From Heterocephalus glaber (Eukaryota; Chordata; Mammalia; Rodentia; Bathyergidae): 64,000 nt of DNA. Made by a program: the position numbers and the translations under genes. The DNA lies in the NCBI RefSeq assembly GCF_000247695.1, contig NW_004624855.1, forward strand, positions 4,909,925 to 4,973,924, written 5' to 3'. The notes below the pieces were generated by a model. The model saw only the letters and a program-made list of their open reading frames with translations, had not been told where the DNA came from and ran no database searches. Every line of letters starts with the position of its first letter. The stretch's first letter is position 1. Positions 9,546-22,397 of this stretch are shown piece after piece.

Positions 9546-10900
9546 GGGATTAGATAATACTCCCCTTGTAGATTCTTTTTAAAGGGTTAGGTTGCATGCA
9601 GAGAACTCCTAGAACCTCACAGGAAGCTGACTGAAGTTCTCAAGGTGGCCAAGACAGTTCCCACCATCTTTTGAACCACAGTATTTAACTCAGCTCCTAA
9701 TATAAGAAGAGCTGTCCTTCCTTGATTACTGTATGTATTCAATGCCTTGTTCTTAGCATTGTAGGGACATGAGGAAAGAAGAAAGTACTATTCTTATTCC
9801 ACTTGAAGAAATGGGTCAAGTTTTCAACATAGCTGCAACATATAGTATCTAGGTCCCCTGCCCTTGAATCTGCCCTGCAACTGCTTTGGCAACTGAATAT
9901 GGGAAAATGTGAGAATGGGTCCTAAAAAAAAAATGTGCTTTTTGAAACACTGACTGAAGCTGAGCAGCTATCTAAGAACTAAGACAGCTCTGAAGCTTCC
10001 AAGATGGGAAAACACTCAGGGTCATGAAGAGAGTATATAAAGGCACTTCAGTTGGCAATTCTTTTCTTCCAGTTAGCCCAGCTCAGTCCAATTATTCTAA
10101 TTTTTAGAAGATTCTAAAAATCTCAAGCCATCAAGTTATTTCAAGGTTTAAATCTTCCAATCTCTAGATGGAGAACAATAACATACATATTAGCATACGA
10201 AGGTGTGTCCAGATCTAAACCTAAATCCAGGGTCCTCTCAGACAACAATTATTCTTCCTTCTAGAATAAAATTCAGTAAGAATCCTCTCTCCTATTTTAA
10301 AATGCTGGAATCTTTATCCTACTACAGGGACAGAGCACCATAGTATAAACTAACCAACATTTTAAATGCTTACAGGGCTGGGGTAAGCAGCATACCCACC
10401 TGAGTTGATGTGCTCTTTGAAGAGCTGAAAATCTGAAGATCTGGCCCTCCTTGTATTCTGGTTCAGTAGCATACATTAGTATATTTCCATGATCTAAAGA
10501 GAATTTTTTAAATGTCCCTCTTTTTATTTTACTTTTCCAGCACAAAGAGATTCATGGTTTTTAAATTTTCCTTAGCAACTGGGAGAATCCATGTCACAAC
10601 TGGTAAAGGTTTCCCCGAACCTCTGAGAAAATACTGAGCACATACATTCTTTGAAATGTAAAGGAGAACAAGGTACTCCATTGTAGTGCATGATTGCTTT
10701 GCTACATCCCCATAGTCTAGAGGTATCTGTAAGCTAATGATTTCCAAAAGGGTTTATGACCAACATGTTGTGAGCCTCAGAGTGAAAAGCTGGGATTTTA
10801 GGTGTAAATATCTACTCCAGTGAATCGAAAGAGATCATTTTTAATTTAGATGCTGTCATTTGGTCACTTGTAGACTGATTCACAAAACACTGGAAAGTTA
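9546..10900. other. Unassigned DNA with a perfect short palindrome
   Basis: No repeat or gene was recognised. At 10100-10121 there is a perfect inverted repeat: arms ATTTTTAGAA and TTCTAAAAAT separated by GA. Confidence 0.5.
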
Positions 10901-10904
10901 ATTG

Positions 10905-11115
10905 TTCAAGTTTCAAATCTGCTCCTAAACTCTTCACTTTCACCATTCCTTCTCATTGGAATGTTCTCTGAAACCAGAACTCTACTTATCTAGATTCCTT
11001 TTAGATCTTCTTGTAAGGCCTTGTTCAGCTTCAATAATCTCCTCTAAGCCTTCTTCTCTACAATATGTTTGCTTTCTGAATTATATCAACATTTGTCCTA
11101 TTTATCATCCACATC
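10905..11115 (+). mobile_element. L2 LINE fragment
   Basis: 'tctcattggaatgttctctga', 'ctacttatctagattccttttagatcttcttgtaaggcc' and 'ctcctctaagccttcttctc' follow the L2 3' region in sense ('ctggaatgctcttcc', 'ctcatccttcaagac', 'ctccaggaagccttccc'). Confidence 0.6.
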
Positions 11116-13940
11116 TGCCAATTTTTGTAAAGAGATCCTTCCACCTAAATAACAAGCCATGTTAAAGCCAGAGAAACCTCTTAGAATTTATACTATCACT
11201 AGTAATGACCATGATTCAGGGATGAACAAACAATATATGAGAAAACTCATCATGATCAGGTACTACGGTGAAGTAGAGAAACAGAAAAGATGGGACTCTT
11301 ATCCTGGCTTTCTCATAAATATTTGATAGAATGCAGCCAAGACATTTTCCAGTAGAATTAATAGAACTCAACTTCCTTTTCTGTAGAAACTTTCACTTAG
11401 ACAAAATGATATCTGAGTACTTTTGAACTCCATTTTGAGATCTGCCAGTAAGTGTGTGAGGTGCAACTCTCTCTGAGTTCATGTTTAGTAGTTAACATAT
11501 GCTTAAAAAGATAGATTTAAAATCTCAATGACTGAACATTGGTTAGTGGATTTCATGTTTGCATAAAATCAATCTAAAAAGGAATTGGGCTCAGGAAAGT
11601 AGAGAATTCTCTATATTGATTCTGATCATGTCTTTCATAATTTTACAAAATATTATTTGGATTAATTAGGGTGTTATATTAAGAAATAAGATTAGCCCTA
11701 TTCAAAAGTAAAAATTAATTGCTGTTGTACAAACTGACCAGCTTCTTCTTTGCTCTACAGTGAGTACCAGGATGAAGCCATTACAGTGTAAAAACACTGA
11801 GCTACTGTGGCTAGCCTCCAAGAAACAGAAAAGGCTATGATGTCTGAAAGCTAATGTGGAGTGAGGGATGGATGGGCTAGACTGCAAGATGAATGGAAAG
11901 CAGTGTGGTCTGTAGAGTGTTCGAATTTTTTTTTTCAAAAGGAATTTTTTACCCCAGGCCAGAAGCCTTTGTGACAAGGAGACTGTCTCATTTCTCTGCT
12001 CAAAGGCTGTCAGAGATGACTGAGATTTGAGAGCAGTTTCTGATGTTGACGAGGTCAAGGGAGGCAGCACTGCAAACCATCAGTTACTGCGTCAATTGTG
12101 AGCCAAGGAGACACGTGAGCCCCACAGTGAAACCTGGAAAGCTATTTTCTCTGGAGAAACAGGGAGAGGGGGGTGTGGAAGAGAGAAAGGAAGAAAAGAC
12201 ATAGGTCAAATGGTCACCATGAAGTTTATCGCATTAGCATTCAGTCAGAATCAGAGAAACTTTCTCAATCCCAGCTGGGAATATTCTGAAGAAAGAAGTT
12301 GACTAGAGGCAAAAATCATATTAATATTACTCTGCTTAATCAATATATAAAACTCTCCAATGTGCCTTTGCGAGGCTGTTCCATAAGTTAGGACCTGCAG
12401 TGATTTTGATTCTGATTGTGTTTGCGAAAAGCACATGTCAAGGCATGGAAACTCAGACTGTGGAAGCACAGTCGTGGCAATGTATCTCTGCCATGTGGGT
12501 GTGGGTGTGCTAGGCTTGCAGAAAGCTGGCCAGGCTGCAGCCCAGTTATCCATCTTTACAAAATCAGGCACAGGCTCAGTGGAAGCGAGTCTCAGGTGGA
12601 AGGGCAGCGCTTTGCTCTGGGAAGGCTGGTCATTTCTGCAGATCAACCCTGGAAGATGGGTAAACATAGGACCAAAGGATGGAAGCCTTAAAGCTGAGTG
12701 GATATTGAAGTCTTCAATGGTAATGTAGTTTCTCAGATTTCAATGCCTGTCTCAGATCAAATGAAAGGAACATCTCAGATTCTGACTTGGCCAAATATCT
12801 TTACATCTGTTCTGAAACTTCCAAAGTTATATAAGCCCATAAGTTCTGTGAGTTTTTATGGAGATATAGATAAAAGGTATAATCTTCCTGTTAGAAATCC
12901 ATACAAATATTTCCCAAAAAATATTGGCAGATGGTTCTCTTGAATTCCATTTATCTAGTTCAGTGGAAAGGGGCAAGGTGGTTGCACCCTGGGGAAATTT
13001 GGTAATTCTGGAGATATTTTGGGTCACCACAACTGGGAGTACTGTTTAATAATAACATCCCACTAGTAGAAGATGAGGATTTTAGTAAACATTACACAAT
13101 ATACAGGTCACACACATAAAGCCCACCCCAATACAAGAATTAGATGTCTTCTAAAGTCTAGAGTGCAAGTCTATAGTGAGAAATTCTCATCAGTTAAAAA
13201 TCAGGGCACTCTAACTAGACATGGAAAGTAAAGCTCTGGAATCATCTTAGCCAGTACCCTAAAATAATGATCTAAGGCTCATATACATGTATAGTTCTGT
13301 ACTCCTTCCATTTTTAATCATTTCTCCCATTTCTCCTTTCCTTCTGTCTGTTAACTATAAAATTAAATTAGTTTTCAAAACTGACCTGTAAGCACACAAT
13401 GTTTCATATATCTGTTACAATAACAAAGGGATCTGTTTATTTTCATCCCCACAAAAACTAGATTAGACAACTCTGAGTTGGAGCAATTGAGTTGATCAAT
13501 GGGCAATTTGAAGCATGTGACTTTGTCAAACCCTTTGGAGTTGGGCTACCCTGACATCAAAAACCACTAAGAATTTATATCTACTGGGATTCCAATACTT
13601 AAGGAGGGGGCCAGGAGAAATCCAGCTGATCTCTTCCTACCCTCACCCTTGGGCTGGCAAGAGATTCAGAGAGTTTTATCTCTCTATTTTTCATTTTAAG
13701 ATCTGACCTTCTGTGGTGCAGAGATTTCAGAGCTCTTGATAGTTCATATTGGCTTTTTTAGAACTTTATATGAAAATTAAATCCTAGTTCTTGAATTACC
13801 TCTTAGACTTTCATTTCAATATTACTAATTCCAGTACCTCATTTGTGTATTCCCTTATAAATCCTCCATGTGGAAATCCATTTTCTTTGTATCTGTCCAT
13901 TGCTCTCATTTCCGTTTTCCCTTCTCCTTTTTATTTTAAG
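11116..13940. other. Unassigned DNA
   Basis: This is the longest stretch in the left half with no repeat that I can name. Open frames up to 138 codons exist on the minus strand (12251-12667). Several frames overlap on both strands and none has a domain or splice-site support, so I do not call a gene. Positions 12060-12200 and 12440-12640 are GC-richer than the flanks. Confidence 0.5.
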
Positions 13941-14085
13941 AGGATTTTATTTTTATTTAAATTTATTTTAACTGATAACATAAAAATAGAAAATTTATTC
14001 ACATTACTGGGTTACAATGTAATGCTTTGATACATGTATACATTGTACAATATTTAAACCAAGGTAAACATATTTACCTCTTTAA

Positions 14086-14160
14086 ATTTTTCTTTTCTTT
14101 TCTTTTTTGAGGACTGTGGCTCAAACCCAAGTCCCTTTGCATACTGGGCAGTCACTCTAC
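14086..14160 (-). mobile_element. ID-like tRNA SINE remnant, antisense
   Basis: Read on the minus strand, 14170-14105 gives 'tatagcttaatagtagagtgactgcccagtatgcaaagggacttgggtttgagcc'. This contains A-box-like and B-box-like regions. A T-rich stretch at 14086-14107 would be its A-tail. It lies inside the antisense L1. Confidence 0.6.
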
Positions 14161-14171
14161 TATTAAGCTAT

Positions 14172-14173
<2 letters not shown>

Positions 14174-14202
<29 letters not shown>

Positions 14203-14203
14203 T
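14174..14203. repeat. (TA)n microsatellite
   Basis: About 15 uninterrupted TA units lie between two SINE fragments. Confidence 0.95.
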
Positions 14204-14245
14204 GTACTGGGGATTGAACTTGGGTCCTTTCAATCTATATTTTTT
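14204..14245 (-). mobile_element. Second SINE fragment, antisense
   Basis: 'ttgtactggggattgaacttgggtcctttcaat' is the 3' end of an ID-type SINE in antisense, the B-box half. Similar stretches occur at 53783 and 60592. The TA repeat that precedes it probably grew from its tail. Confidence 0.6.
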
Positions 14246-15165
14246 ATTACTTCATAGTAAAAACATTCAAGTCCTTTCATTTTAGCTTTTGAAATATGCA
14301 GAGTATTTTCACTACCTATAGTCACTCTACTGTGTATTAGCACACCAGAATTTCTTACTCCTCACTATGACTCAGTTGCCTAACATCTCCCAAGCTCTCC
14401 ACCTCCCATGCTCTCCCCATTTTCTAGGAACCACATTATACTCTTAACTTGTATGAGATGACTTTTTCTATATTCCACATGAAAGTGAGATCATGCTCTA
14501 CTTGTCTTTCTGTGTCTGGCTTATTTCATTCATCAAAATGATCTTGAGTTCCAAAATGATCTTGAGTTTTGTGATTAATAGTATTCCATTGTGTATATGT
14601 ACCACATTTTCTTCAACCAGTCATTGGCTGATAGACACTAAGTTTCCTTCCATCTTTGCTCTTGTGAATAGTGCTGCAATGAACATGGAACCACAAATGT
14701 ATCTTCAGCGTACTGATTTTATTTCTTTTGTACATAGATCCAAAAGTGTGATTGCTGGATCTTACAGTAGTTCTGTCTTTAGGTTTTCAAAAATCCTCCA
14801 TACTGTTTTCTATAATGACTGTGCTAACTTACATTCCCACCAACAGTGTGCAAGGGCTCCCTTTTCTACACGTCCTCTTTGTGATAATAGCTACTCTTCC
14901 TGGAGGGAAGTGTTATCTTATCGCAGTGTTGATTTGTATTTCTGTGATGATAAGTGATGTTGACTACATTTTCATATACCTGTTACCCATGTGTATGTCT
15001 TCCTGGGAGAAATGTCTATGTAGGTCTATTGCCCATTTTTAATCAGATTATTTGTGATTTTTGCAATTTACTTATTCCTTACATATCATTAGATAAATAG
15101 ATTGTAAATATTTTCTCCCATTCTGTACTTTGTTACTTGACTCTGTCTCATTTGCTGTATTCCCT

Positions 15166-16018
15166 TTTGTTTTCAGTGCCTCCAAATTTGGTAGCCTCTG
15201 CACAGTTGTGGCTTGTGTTCCTAGTTCCCTCAGTGGGATCATGAATAAAAATCGTTTAACAGTACTGCACCTACCTCCGCCTTTCCCCTGTGGTACTCCA
15301 TTATGCACCTTGCCCAAGTAAGTACTGTACTGTTTATCTTAACTGTGCCCACAGTTTCTTGACTTTCTTATTTATTTAAAAGGTAATGTGGTTTCTGGTA
15401 CTGGCTGCCAACATCTTCAAAATTAAGCATACTTCTAAATATTACCTTTGGCTTTTTTGGTTGTTAAAATGTTAGCAGTGTCTCAAACTACACAGTATTT
15501 TCTCTCAATGATTCAATTAAGTTTTAATTGTCCTCTAGGGGGAGTTCAAAATAACATAATATTTTAAAACTTAATTCACTGGTTATTAAGTTGTCAATGC
15601 ATCAATCTTGATTCTTCTTTGGACATCACAGAAAGGGACATTTTGGCTCATGTACCTCTAGTTTCATCTACCTTTTTCTATCATTTTGTCAGTTTGTATT
15701 ACAAACCTCTACTCTCCTTTCTCAGAGAATTGCTCAGAGTGATCTGAGGGCGGTAAACCACAGTATCCCACTACTCCATGTGACTCTCCACAAGAGGACT
15801 TAAGGGAACAAATAAAGATCTGCTTCTGCATATGATTTTTGTCCTGTATGCAAACTTATCAATGATTTCCCTTGTCTTATAAACAGGTTTTCTCAAACCT
15901 AGTTTCAGAGGAGTGGGTTATTTCAGATGACAGTTATTGCAATGAAATTCTGAAGATTTTGCTTATAAACACAGAATGAGAACCATGTAAATCCACATCT
16001 ATGATTTCTAGATTTCAG
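15166..16018. other. Unassigned DNA
   Basis: No repeat or gene was recognised. Opposing frames at 15072-15317 (minus) and 15130-15321 (plus) overlap, which argues against either being real. Confidence 0.5.
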
Positions 16019-16019
16019 A

Positions 16020-16500
16020 TTTAATCATTTGTTCAACAAATAATAATTTAGACCCACCATGGCTGCAACAGTGCTCTAGCTGTTGAAGATTGAATAAAAA
16101 GAAAATATTTTGCTTCATTGCAGCCTAAATAATAGTTGGATGAGATACATTAACAAACAAGAACCAGTAATTGTACTTATAAGACATGCTAAGTGCTACA
16201 CTAAGAAAAGCTAAGTAGTGCAGGGAGCAGAGAGTGGAAGTATGGGGATAGTGTGGTTGATGTACATAGGATGCTAAGGCACAGTCTCCTTGAGGGGTAG
16301 CATTTGACAGGGAGAAATTTGAAAGGAGCAAGCCAGGCCTGGGGTAGGTCATCTCAGAGCTGAAGTTCATAGTTTGAGATGGCAATGAATCTGGCATACC
16401 CAAGGAACAAGAAAATCAGAGCAACTAGACCAGAGCAAGAGAGAAACAAGGTATAGAGGGAGACAGGCAGACTACGTAGATGCTGTAGAAAGAGCAGTGA
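16020..16500 (-). mobile_element. L2 LINE, antisense
   Basis: The pattern 'gttcaacaaataataattta', 'acattaacaaacaagaac', 'agacatgctaagtgctac', 'tagcatttgacagggag', 'ggagcaagccaggcctggg' follows the reverse complement of the L2 3' region ('caacaaatatttattgag', 'gataagtgctatgaag', 'gtgacatttgagctgag', 'ggagccagccatg'). Confidence 0.7.
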
Positions 16501-16504
16501 TGGG

Positions 16505-16756
16505 ATATATGTTAATTTCTTGTGGTTGTCATAGCAAATTGCCACAAACAGCTGTGCACAGAAATTTAATCTCTCACAGTTCTGGAGGCCAGAAATTTGA
16601 AATCAAGGTGTCAGCAGAGCTGGTTTCCTCTGGGGGCTCCATGCCTCTCTCCAAGGTGCTGGTGACTGCTGGCACTCTTTGGTATACTTTGCTTATAGAT
16701 GTAACAGTCCAGTCTCAGTCTTGGTTTTAACATCCTCAAAATCTTTCTTTCCCTTT
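16505..16756 (-). mobile_element. ERVL-MaLR (MLT1-like) LTR fragment, antisense
   Basis: 'ttgtcatagcaaattgccacaaac', 'cagaaatttaatctctcacagttctggaggccagaa' and 'aatcaaggtgtcagcagagctggtttcctctgggggc' are the reverse complement of a MaLR LTR 3' half. The 5' half of the LTR is missing, replaced by L1 from about 16757. Confidence 0.8.
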
Positions 16757-17275
16757 CCTTACAAAAACACCTGCTGAGAATCAACAAATGGGATCATATC
16801 AAATAAAAAATCTTCTGCACAGCAAAGGAAACAACCAACAGAATGAAGAGGCAACCTACAGAATGGGAAAAAAATTTCCCAGCTGTTCCTTGAGAGAGGA
16901 TTAACTAAACAATTCAAAAAAATTAGATTCCACATATTAAAAGACCCAATGAAAAATGGACAACTGAAATGAATAGACATGTCTCAGAAGTATTAACAGC
17001 CAGTAAACACATGAAAAAATGCTCAACATCACTGGTCATTAGAGAAATGCAAATTAAAACTACACTGAGATACTGTCTTACTCCAGAAAGCATAGCTATC
17101 TTCAAAAAATCTAATAATAATAAATTCTGGTGAGGATGTGGGGAAAAAACAACTCTTCTACATTGTTGATGAGAATGTAAACTAGTACCACCACTATAGA
17201 AATCAGTGTGGAGATTCTTCAAGGAACTAAAAATAGAAATTCCATTTGACCAGTGGTTCAAGCCATCCATTAGTG
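16757..17275 (+). mobile_element. L1 ORF2 3' segment
   Basis: Sense L1 ORF2 is seen from 'aatcaacaaatgggatcatatcaaataaaaaa' through 'aagaggcaacctacagaatggg', 'aacatcactggtcattagagaaatgcaaattaaaac', 'gaggatgtggggaaaaaac' to 'gaaatcagtgtggagattcttcaa'. It stops before the end of ORF2 and has no 3' UTR, so it is truncated at both ends. A stretch between 16895 and 16985 is compressed, suggesting an internal deletion. Confidence 0.9.
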
Positions 17276-19914
17276 AGACATATGAATTATGGCCTTGTCA
17301 TGAAAGTGTTTATAAAAAAATTGAAGGTGTAGACAAAGCAACCACAAAGTATAGCAAGGAAATAAACTACTATTAATGTCTATTATGTAATTACAAATTT
17401 ATAGGAAATATAGGGACAGAGACCATATTCAGAAACACCATGATTGAATATTTGTGAAATTAAGGAATTGTTAATTACTTTAAGTGTGGAAATAACATTG
17501 TGATTTTATTTTTATTCCTTATCTTTTAGAAACATACATATGACAATATTTAGAAATGAAACAATAAGATGTTGTGGTTTTACTTCAAAATAATCTGAGT
17601 GGAAATCTTTCTGAAACAAGACTAGACATAAATTGAAAGTTGTTGAATGGGTCCATGGTTGGAAACCAAATGTTTCAGTGCAGGGTGAGCTCCCACATGA
17701 ACACCTAGGTTGACCCATGATCAACTGAGATCTTGTTCCCTCTTCCTCTCACTTCTCTACCAGGAACTCTATTTCCATAATTAAGGGTACTGTCTTATGA
17801 TTTGAAATTTACCCTCCCCTGGAGAAGAAGGCAACCAAATAATACATTGAGAGAAATACATAAAACTTCATAGTCACTACACCTAGACACTATCATCAGA
17901 GCAATGGACCAGTTCTGTAGTGCCTCTACTCTAAAAATTGCTGGCTCTTTCCAGTTAAATCCTGCCACAGTGAGCTCACAAATACAGCCTGGTTTCCTTC
18001 CTGTGGTGAGCATCTTTCAGGCTGCGGCTTCTGTATCAAAGAGCTGTGGCACTTGCCACTTATTAAGACAATTTCTCCATTCTAACAAGAATTTACTCTT
18101 GAGCAAAATAATTTTTCTCAGTATAGCTTTATATTTTTTTCTATGGCAGTAATCAGTTTTCATTGATGGGTGGATTTTCCCCCCACATTCAGAAGTGATT
18201 TATATTAGGCATTTAAAAGCAAACATGAACATTTTTATTATCTTTTAAAAATTTCTTTAAGCAGGCAAGTGAGAGAAATCCAACAACTTAGAGTAGATTT
18301 ACAGTGAGTTTTTCCACCTTCACTTGCCCTGGAGCCTTGATGGGACTTGAGTGTCCTTGGAGGAATGGCAGAGGGAAATGCTGGGGGCCAATTGCTGATT
18401 TTATCATTCAAACACAAAATTTGTTACACCACTTTATCGGTCACAGGGAAAGCAATTATATTGTGGTTCAATTTTCCACTCAATGGCTGTACTGGGGATC
18501 AAAGTCAGTTTTTATGATGGGAAAAAATGTTTTGCTATTTTATTTGTTACTTAAAATAAAAAACTACCGTTAGTATAATGTGTTCAGAGGTTTTCCTCCC
18601 CCCTCCTCTACTCTTTCATGAGATACAGTGGATTATTTTGGCCTTCTCCCTCTCTTTGCTTAAATAATCAGCTTTCTTCCTGTCCTCTAAAGCATATTTC
18701 ACTGTAGAAATGAAATTGGCACGGTTTAAGGCAACATAGCATTAAGACTCTAATCAGAGCCACGAAGGGCAAAATGTGCTCTATGCTATTTTTTCTTTCT
18801 TAGACTGATACTTTTTCAGAAGAAACAGGCATTGAAAAGGCTTCATTGTGTGTGAGGGGGTGAGTGCAGTGTGTGCTCATGTTTACATCCATCTATTTTC
18901 CATGTGAAATACCCTTGTTGTATTTATGACTCTTTTTTGCTATAGAAAAAACTACTTAAGTAGGATTTGTTGTGAAGGAAGATGAGTATGGAATGATATG
19001 TAAAAAGTTATATGTTTTCATTCAAAACTAAAACATTTTCTCTGCATTTAAAATCACTTTTCTCTTATTGTCTATCTTTGCATTGAGAAAATTAAAGAAA
19101 AAATTTAAAAATCAAAATGAAGTCACTATTTTAGAGCAATTGATTACCAGCTCTTTTATTTTAAAATTTACTGCTTTTATTTCCAGAAATCCAGGTATAA
19201 AGATTTTTTAAAAAATACTGTACCACTATGAGGCTTCAGTTTGTAATAAGGTAAATAGCTAAGTGAAAGCCAATACTCTTTTTGCATAGTCATTGATAAG
19301 TGTTGAGAAAAAGGAGACAAGTGACAGATACTTGTTTCTTTCAAAATATATCAGGTTCAACCTCAAATTTCTAGTTGGTTTCAGCTTTTACAATGTGATT
19401 TCGATCATCTTCATTTTTCTGGTCTCCTGCTAATTGCCTCCAGGCTCCAAGAGTCTTACATATCCCCTGAATCCAGAAGCAAAGAATTCTGGAATCTGCT
19501 GTAGGTGACTAATTGTAGCTGTAGCTGAGTGATGGTCTAGCTACCGTGGAACACTTTTGTCCTTACAATGGAGCTTCAGGCCATAATAGAAGAGAGGAGT
19601 GGGAGGCCCCATAAAGATTTGTGTGGGGAGCCAGGGAGGTGCACTGAATGGGAGAAGCACCAGGAATTGAGTAGATCTGCTGCCCTCCACCCACAGCTGC
19701 CTCTCCCTAGGGCTTGTGCCTGGGATTTCCAAGTGGATTAGAGTGATTGCTAACACCAAAGAGGAGGAGAATATCCCTCTCAGCCATTTTCCTGCTTTCC
19801 TCTCTCCCATGAGTGTGAAGTGCTGTTATATAGCATTGAGTTACAGCACTTGGAATAGGAAACTAGGTTTCAGAAAAAGGAAAACTTGTACCTATCAAAA
19901 TTATTTCTGATAAT
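17276..19914. other. Unassigned DNA
   Basis: I could not assign any repeat with confidence. Small frames overlap on opposite strands (for example 17795-18013 and 17904-18152). No coding evidence was seen. Confidence 0.5.
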
Positions 19915-19915
19915 T

Positions 19916-20090
19916 ACAGTTGCTATTTATGGAGAGCATACTCTGTATTAGGTCCTCTGTATACATTATGCAGAATATTCTTGGAGGAATTCTGCAAGGC
20001 ACAAATTGTGACTCTAATTTTTTTAAGATGATAAAATTAGACCTTAAAACCTATTTAAACTGTTCTTTAAACTATTCCCCCAAGTGCCTT
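19916..20090 (-). mobile_element. MIR SINE, antisense
   Basis: 'tatttatggagagcatactctgtattaggtcctctgtatacattatgcagaatattc' followed by 'aagatgataaaattagacctta' follows the reverse complement of the MIR 3' half ('tactatgtgccaggcactgtgctaag', 'tttacagatgaggaaactgaggc'). Confidence 0.6.
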
Positions 20091-21275
20091 GAGAACACTT
20101 ACTTCTATGCTAAATAGAAGATAATAGCCTCATCTAATCTTAAACATCATCTTCCAAACCTTTGATTTTATTTTTTTAAATGTTTACATACTCCAAATGC
20201 TCTTAATCACAAAGACATCCAATTAAATAATTTAACTGGAAATTTTTCTTATTCTTAACAAAACAACCTAAATTAACCTAAATTTTCCATAGACACCTTA
20301 CTGCTTAAATAGTGTTCTGAGGCTGTGAAAATATCTTTTACTTGTATCTTTATAAATGTATTTTAAACTAGTTCTTTGTTATTGTTTTGCAATGGATTGA
20401 ACTGAAATTGTAGTTTTATTATACCGAATGAACTGCATCATTTTCAATTTGATGCCTGGTATGATGACTAACTACTGTTAAAATATTATTTTGATCTAGA
20501 TGCTTAGATATTAAAATAACTAGAACAACTGTTTTTCTTCCTATTATTTTTAATAATTATTTTTAATAATTTTTAATTTTTATTGATGTATCCTATTCAT
20601 CTTATTATAAACCTATCAATCAATTAATAATTTATCTACAAATGGTTAGCTGAAGCCTGAGGCAAAAAACCCTGATTTTGACCAGGACACTGAGAAAAGC
20701 AATTGGAGTGGAAATAGGTGTCTTAAATATCTAGCCTTTAGAAACAGGATTATCTAAATGGAATATAGTGAACATAATCCTAAGTATTACCTTATGTCCC
20801 AAATGGGTTGTTTCTATAGATTAGTTGGTTGCCCTGACACGAAACTCTTAATTTAATGCCACATAAGATTGTAAAGAGACTAGTTTTCATTATTGTGATG
20901 TATTTCAAATAATACTTTTAAATTTTCTCAAATTGTGAGCCACATTTTAAGTGGTCTATTTAAAATTCTCTTCTCAGTTTGTATAATTTTTACATTAACT
21001 CTAAGGTATAAAAGTTTGAGTTATAATAGACGCACAAAACTGAAAACTTCAACAAATTAAATTATTTTCCCAGTTTAAGAAATTCTAATACGTAAAAATC
21101 CAAATTTAGAAAATTCAGGGAAGCTGATTATAATTTCATTCCTGTGGAAATTTTTAATGTACATATAAGATAATGGAATTTTAAAGTTTTAAATTATCCT
21201 TACTAATTTAGTTTGGCTCTTATTACATTTGCATTCTTATTGTCTGTTTTCCTGTTTCTATTCTTTCCTATTAAA
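20091..21275. other. Unassigned, very AT-rich DNA
   Basis: The composition is dominated by A and T runs, most strongly at about 20540-20640. No repeat family or gene was recognised. Confidence 0.5.
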
Positions 21276-21279
21276 TGTT

Positions 21280-21372
21280 TTTCTTAAGGACAAGATTCTT
21301 GACTTTTACATTTTATTTTACTCCAGTCCTTAACACAAATAAGGAACTCAAACATTATTGAAATAGTCAAGT
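21280..21372 (+). mobile_element. Possible L2 LINE 3' end
   Basis: 'aaggacaagattcttgacttttacattttattttactcc' then 'acacaaataaggaactcaaacattattgaaatag' resembles the L2 terminus in sense ('gggcagggactttgtctgt', 'aggcgctcaataaatatttg'). It is diverged. Confidence 0.45.
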
Positions 21373-22365
21373 AATTAATATATCAAATCTTATTTAAAAT
21401 TGGAATTTTCAGAAATATACATTTATATATGTATATATATATATAACTATAGATAGATATTTCCACTTTTTACTTGCACCTTTCAGATGTACTATGGAGT
21501 GTTTATGAATTACTTCTAATTCTTTCTGGTTGTTGGAGAAAATGCATTGAATAATTTTTTGTAAAGAAATGTCATGGGAATAGAGTCTTTCCCTCAGAAA
21601 GTTTCCATAGAATTGCAGAAAGAATAAGCTAAGTGAACACTGCCTTCTTCAGTTTTCAGAGAAAATACATTTTTGGTCCCTTTTTTTGGCAGCACAATTA
21701 AGTAGATGAAAAAATAAATAAATAAATAAATAAAATAAATAAGTGCTTTTTACCTGCAATGCTTCAGCAATCCTACAATCACAAACTTCTATTTACAAAC
21801 ACAGGATTTCAAATAATATCGTCTGTAAATAAGGCTGCCATTTCAAGCTTAAAAGCATAGCTGATGAGAGACATGATGATTGCTTAAAATATCCTAAGGG
21901 TATGAAAACTAAAGTGGAGAAAGAATTATTTAGGCATAACTAAAGCATAACTAAAGGGAGATATAACTGGATGGAGAAATACTGTTAGGTTTTTTTAAAA
22001 GAATAATTTCAGGGAAAGAGGCAGTATACTAAAAAATTCTCAAACTTTCTTAACAGTCTATTGGGCTGTGGAATTGGCTCTAGTGGAAAGTGATAGAAAA
22101 AAATTCATGGATGCTTAAAACTAGACCCAAAACTACCAAGGATAAAAGGAACAAAGATGTGGACAACCTCAAACAGCCAAGAGGTGTGTAAAAATGATGG
22201 AATAAAGCCTCTTATTTTTAAGTGCCCTGGTTTTAAGAAACATACTACTAATATTTATCCTAATTTTACTTTGGAAGAAAATATGTTAAACAGAACACCT
22301 GTGAATAATTTTTAACAGCTCTTCAAATAAAATTCTAGCTTTCATCTACAACGTTAGTTATTGTC
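21373..22365. other. Unassigned DNA with short AT repeats
   Basis: There is a short (TA)n-like stretch at about 21419-21445 and an (AAAT)n repeat at 21712-21742. Nothing else was recognised. Confidence 0.5.
21710..21743. repeat. (AAAT)n microsatellite
   Basis: About seven AAAT units with one compressed unit. It may be a decayed poly(A) tail, but I see no SINE or LINE upstream. Confidence 0.9.
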
Positions 22366-22397
22366 TACACACACACGCGCGCGCGCGCGCGCGCACA
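22366..22397. repeat. (CA)n(CG)n alternating purine-pyrimidine tract
   Basis: A 32-base strictly alternating tract. It starts as TACACACACAC and passes into (CG)9C at 22376-22394 before a final ACA. Nine consecutive CpGs are unusual in AT-rich, CpG-depleted mammalian DNA. Alternating CG tracts are the classic Z-DNA-forming sequence. Confidence 0.95.

Larger units (their letters stand above)
13945..15165 (-). mobile_element. L1 (L1MA-like) 3' end, antisense
   Basis: On the plus strand this reads as reverse-complement L1. The 3' UTR is at 13955-14085 ('gggttacaatgtaatgctttgatacatgtatacattg'). The ORF2 end is at about 14450-15130 ('tattccattgtgtatatgtaccacattttctt', 'gtgctgcaatgaacatggaa', 'acattcccaccaacagtgtgcaaggg', 'aaatattttctcccattctgta'). 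A SINE block at about 14085-14245 interrupts the 3' UTR. The plus-strand open frame at 14493-14957 is the antisense shadow of ORF2. Confidence 0.85.

Noticed and set aside
12251..12728. Overlapping frames on both strands in GC-richer unique DNA (138, 91, 97 codons)
   Set aside because: Frames of similar length occur in several phases and on both strands, with no domain or splice sites. This is expected by chance in locally stop-poor sequence.
14493..14957. 154-codon open frame on the plus strand
   Set aside because: It lies wholly within antisense L1 ORF2. The same antisense peptide pattern (LH...C..LHSHQQC) recurs at 16923-17270 and 47919-48230, as expected for shadows of one repeat.
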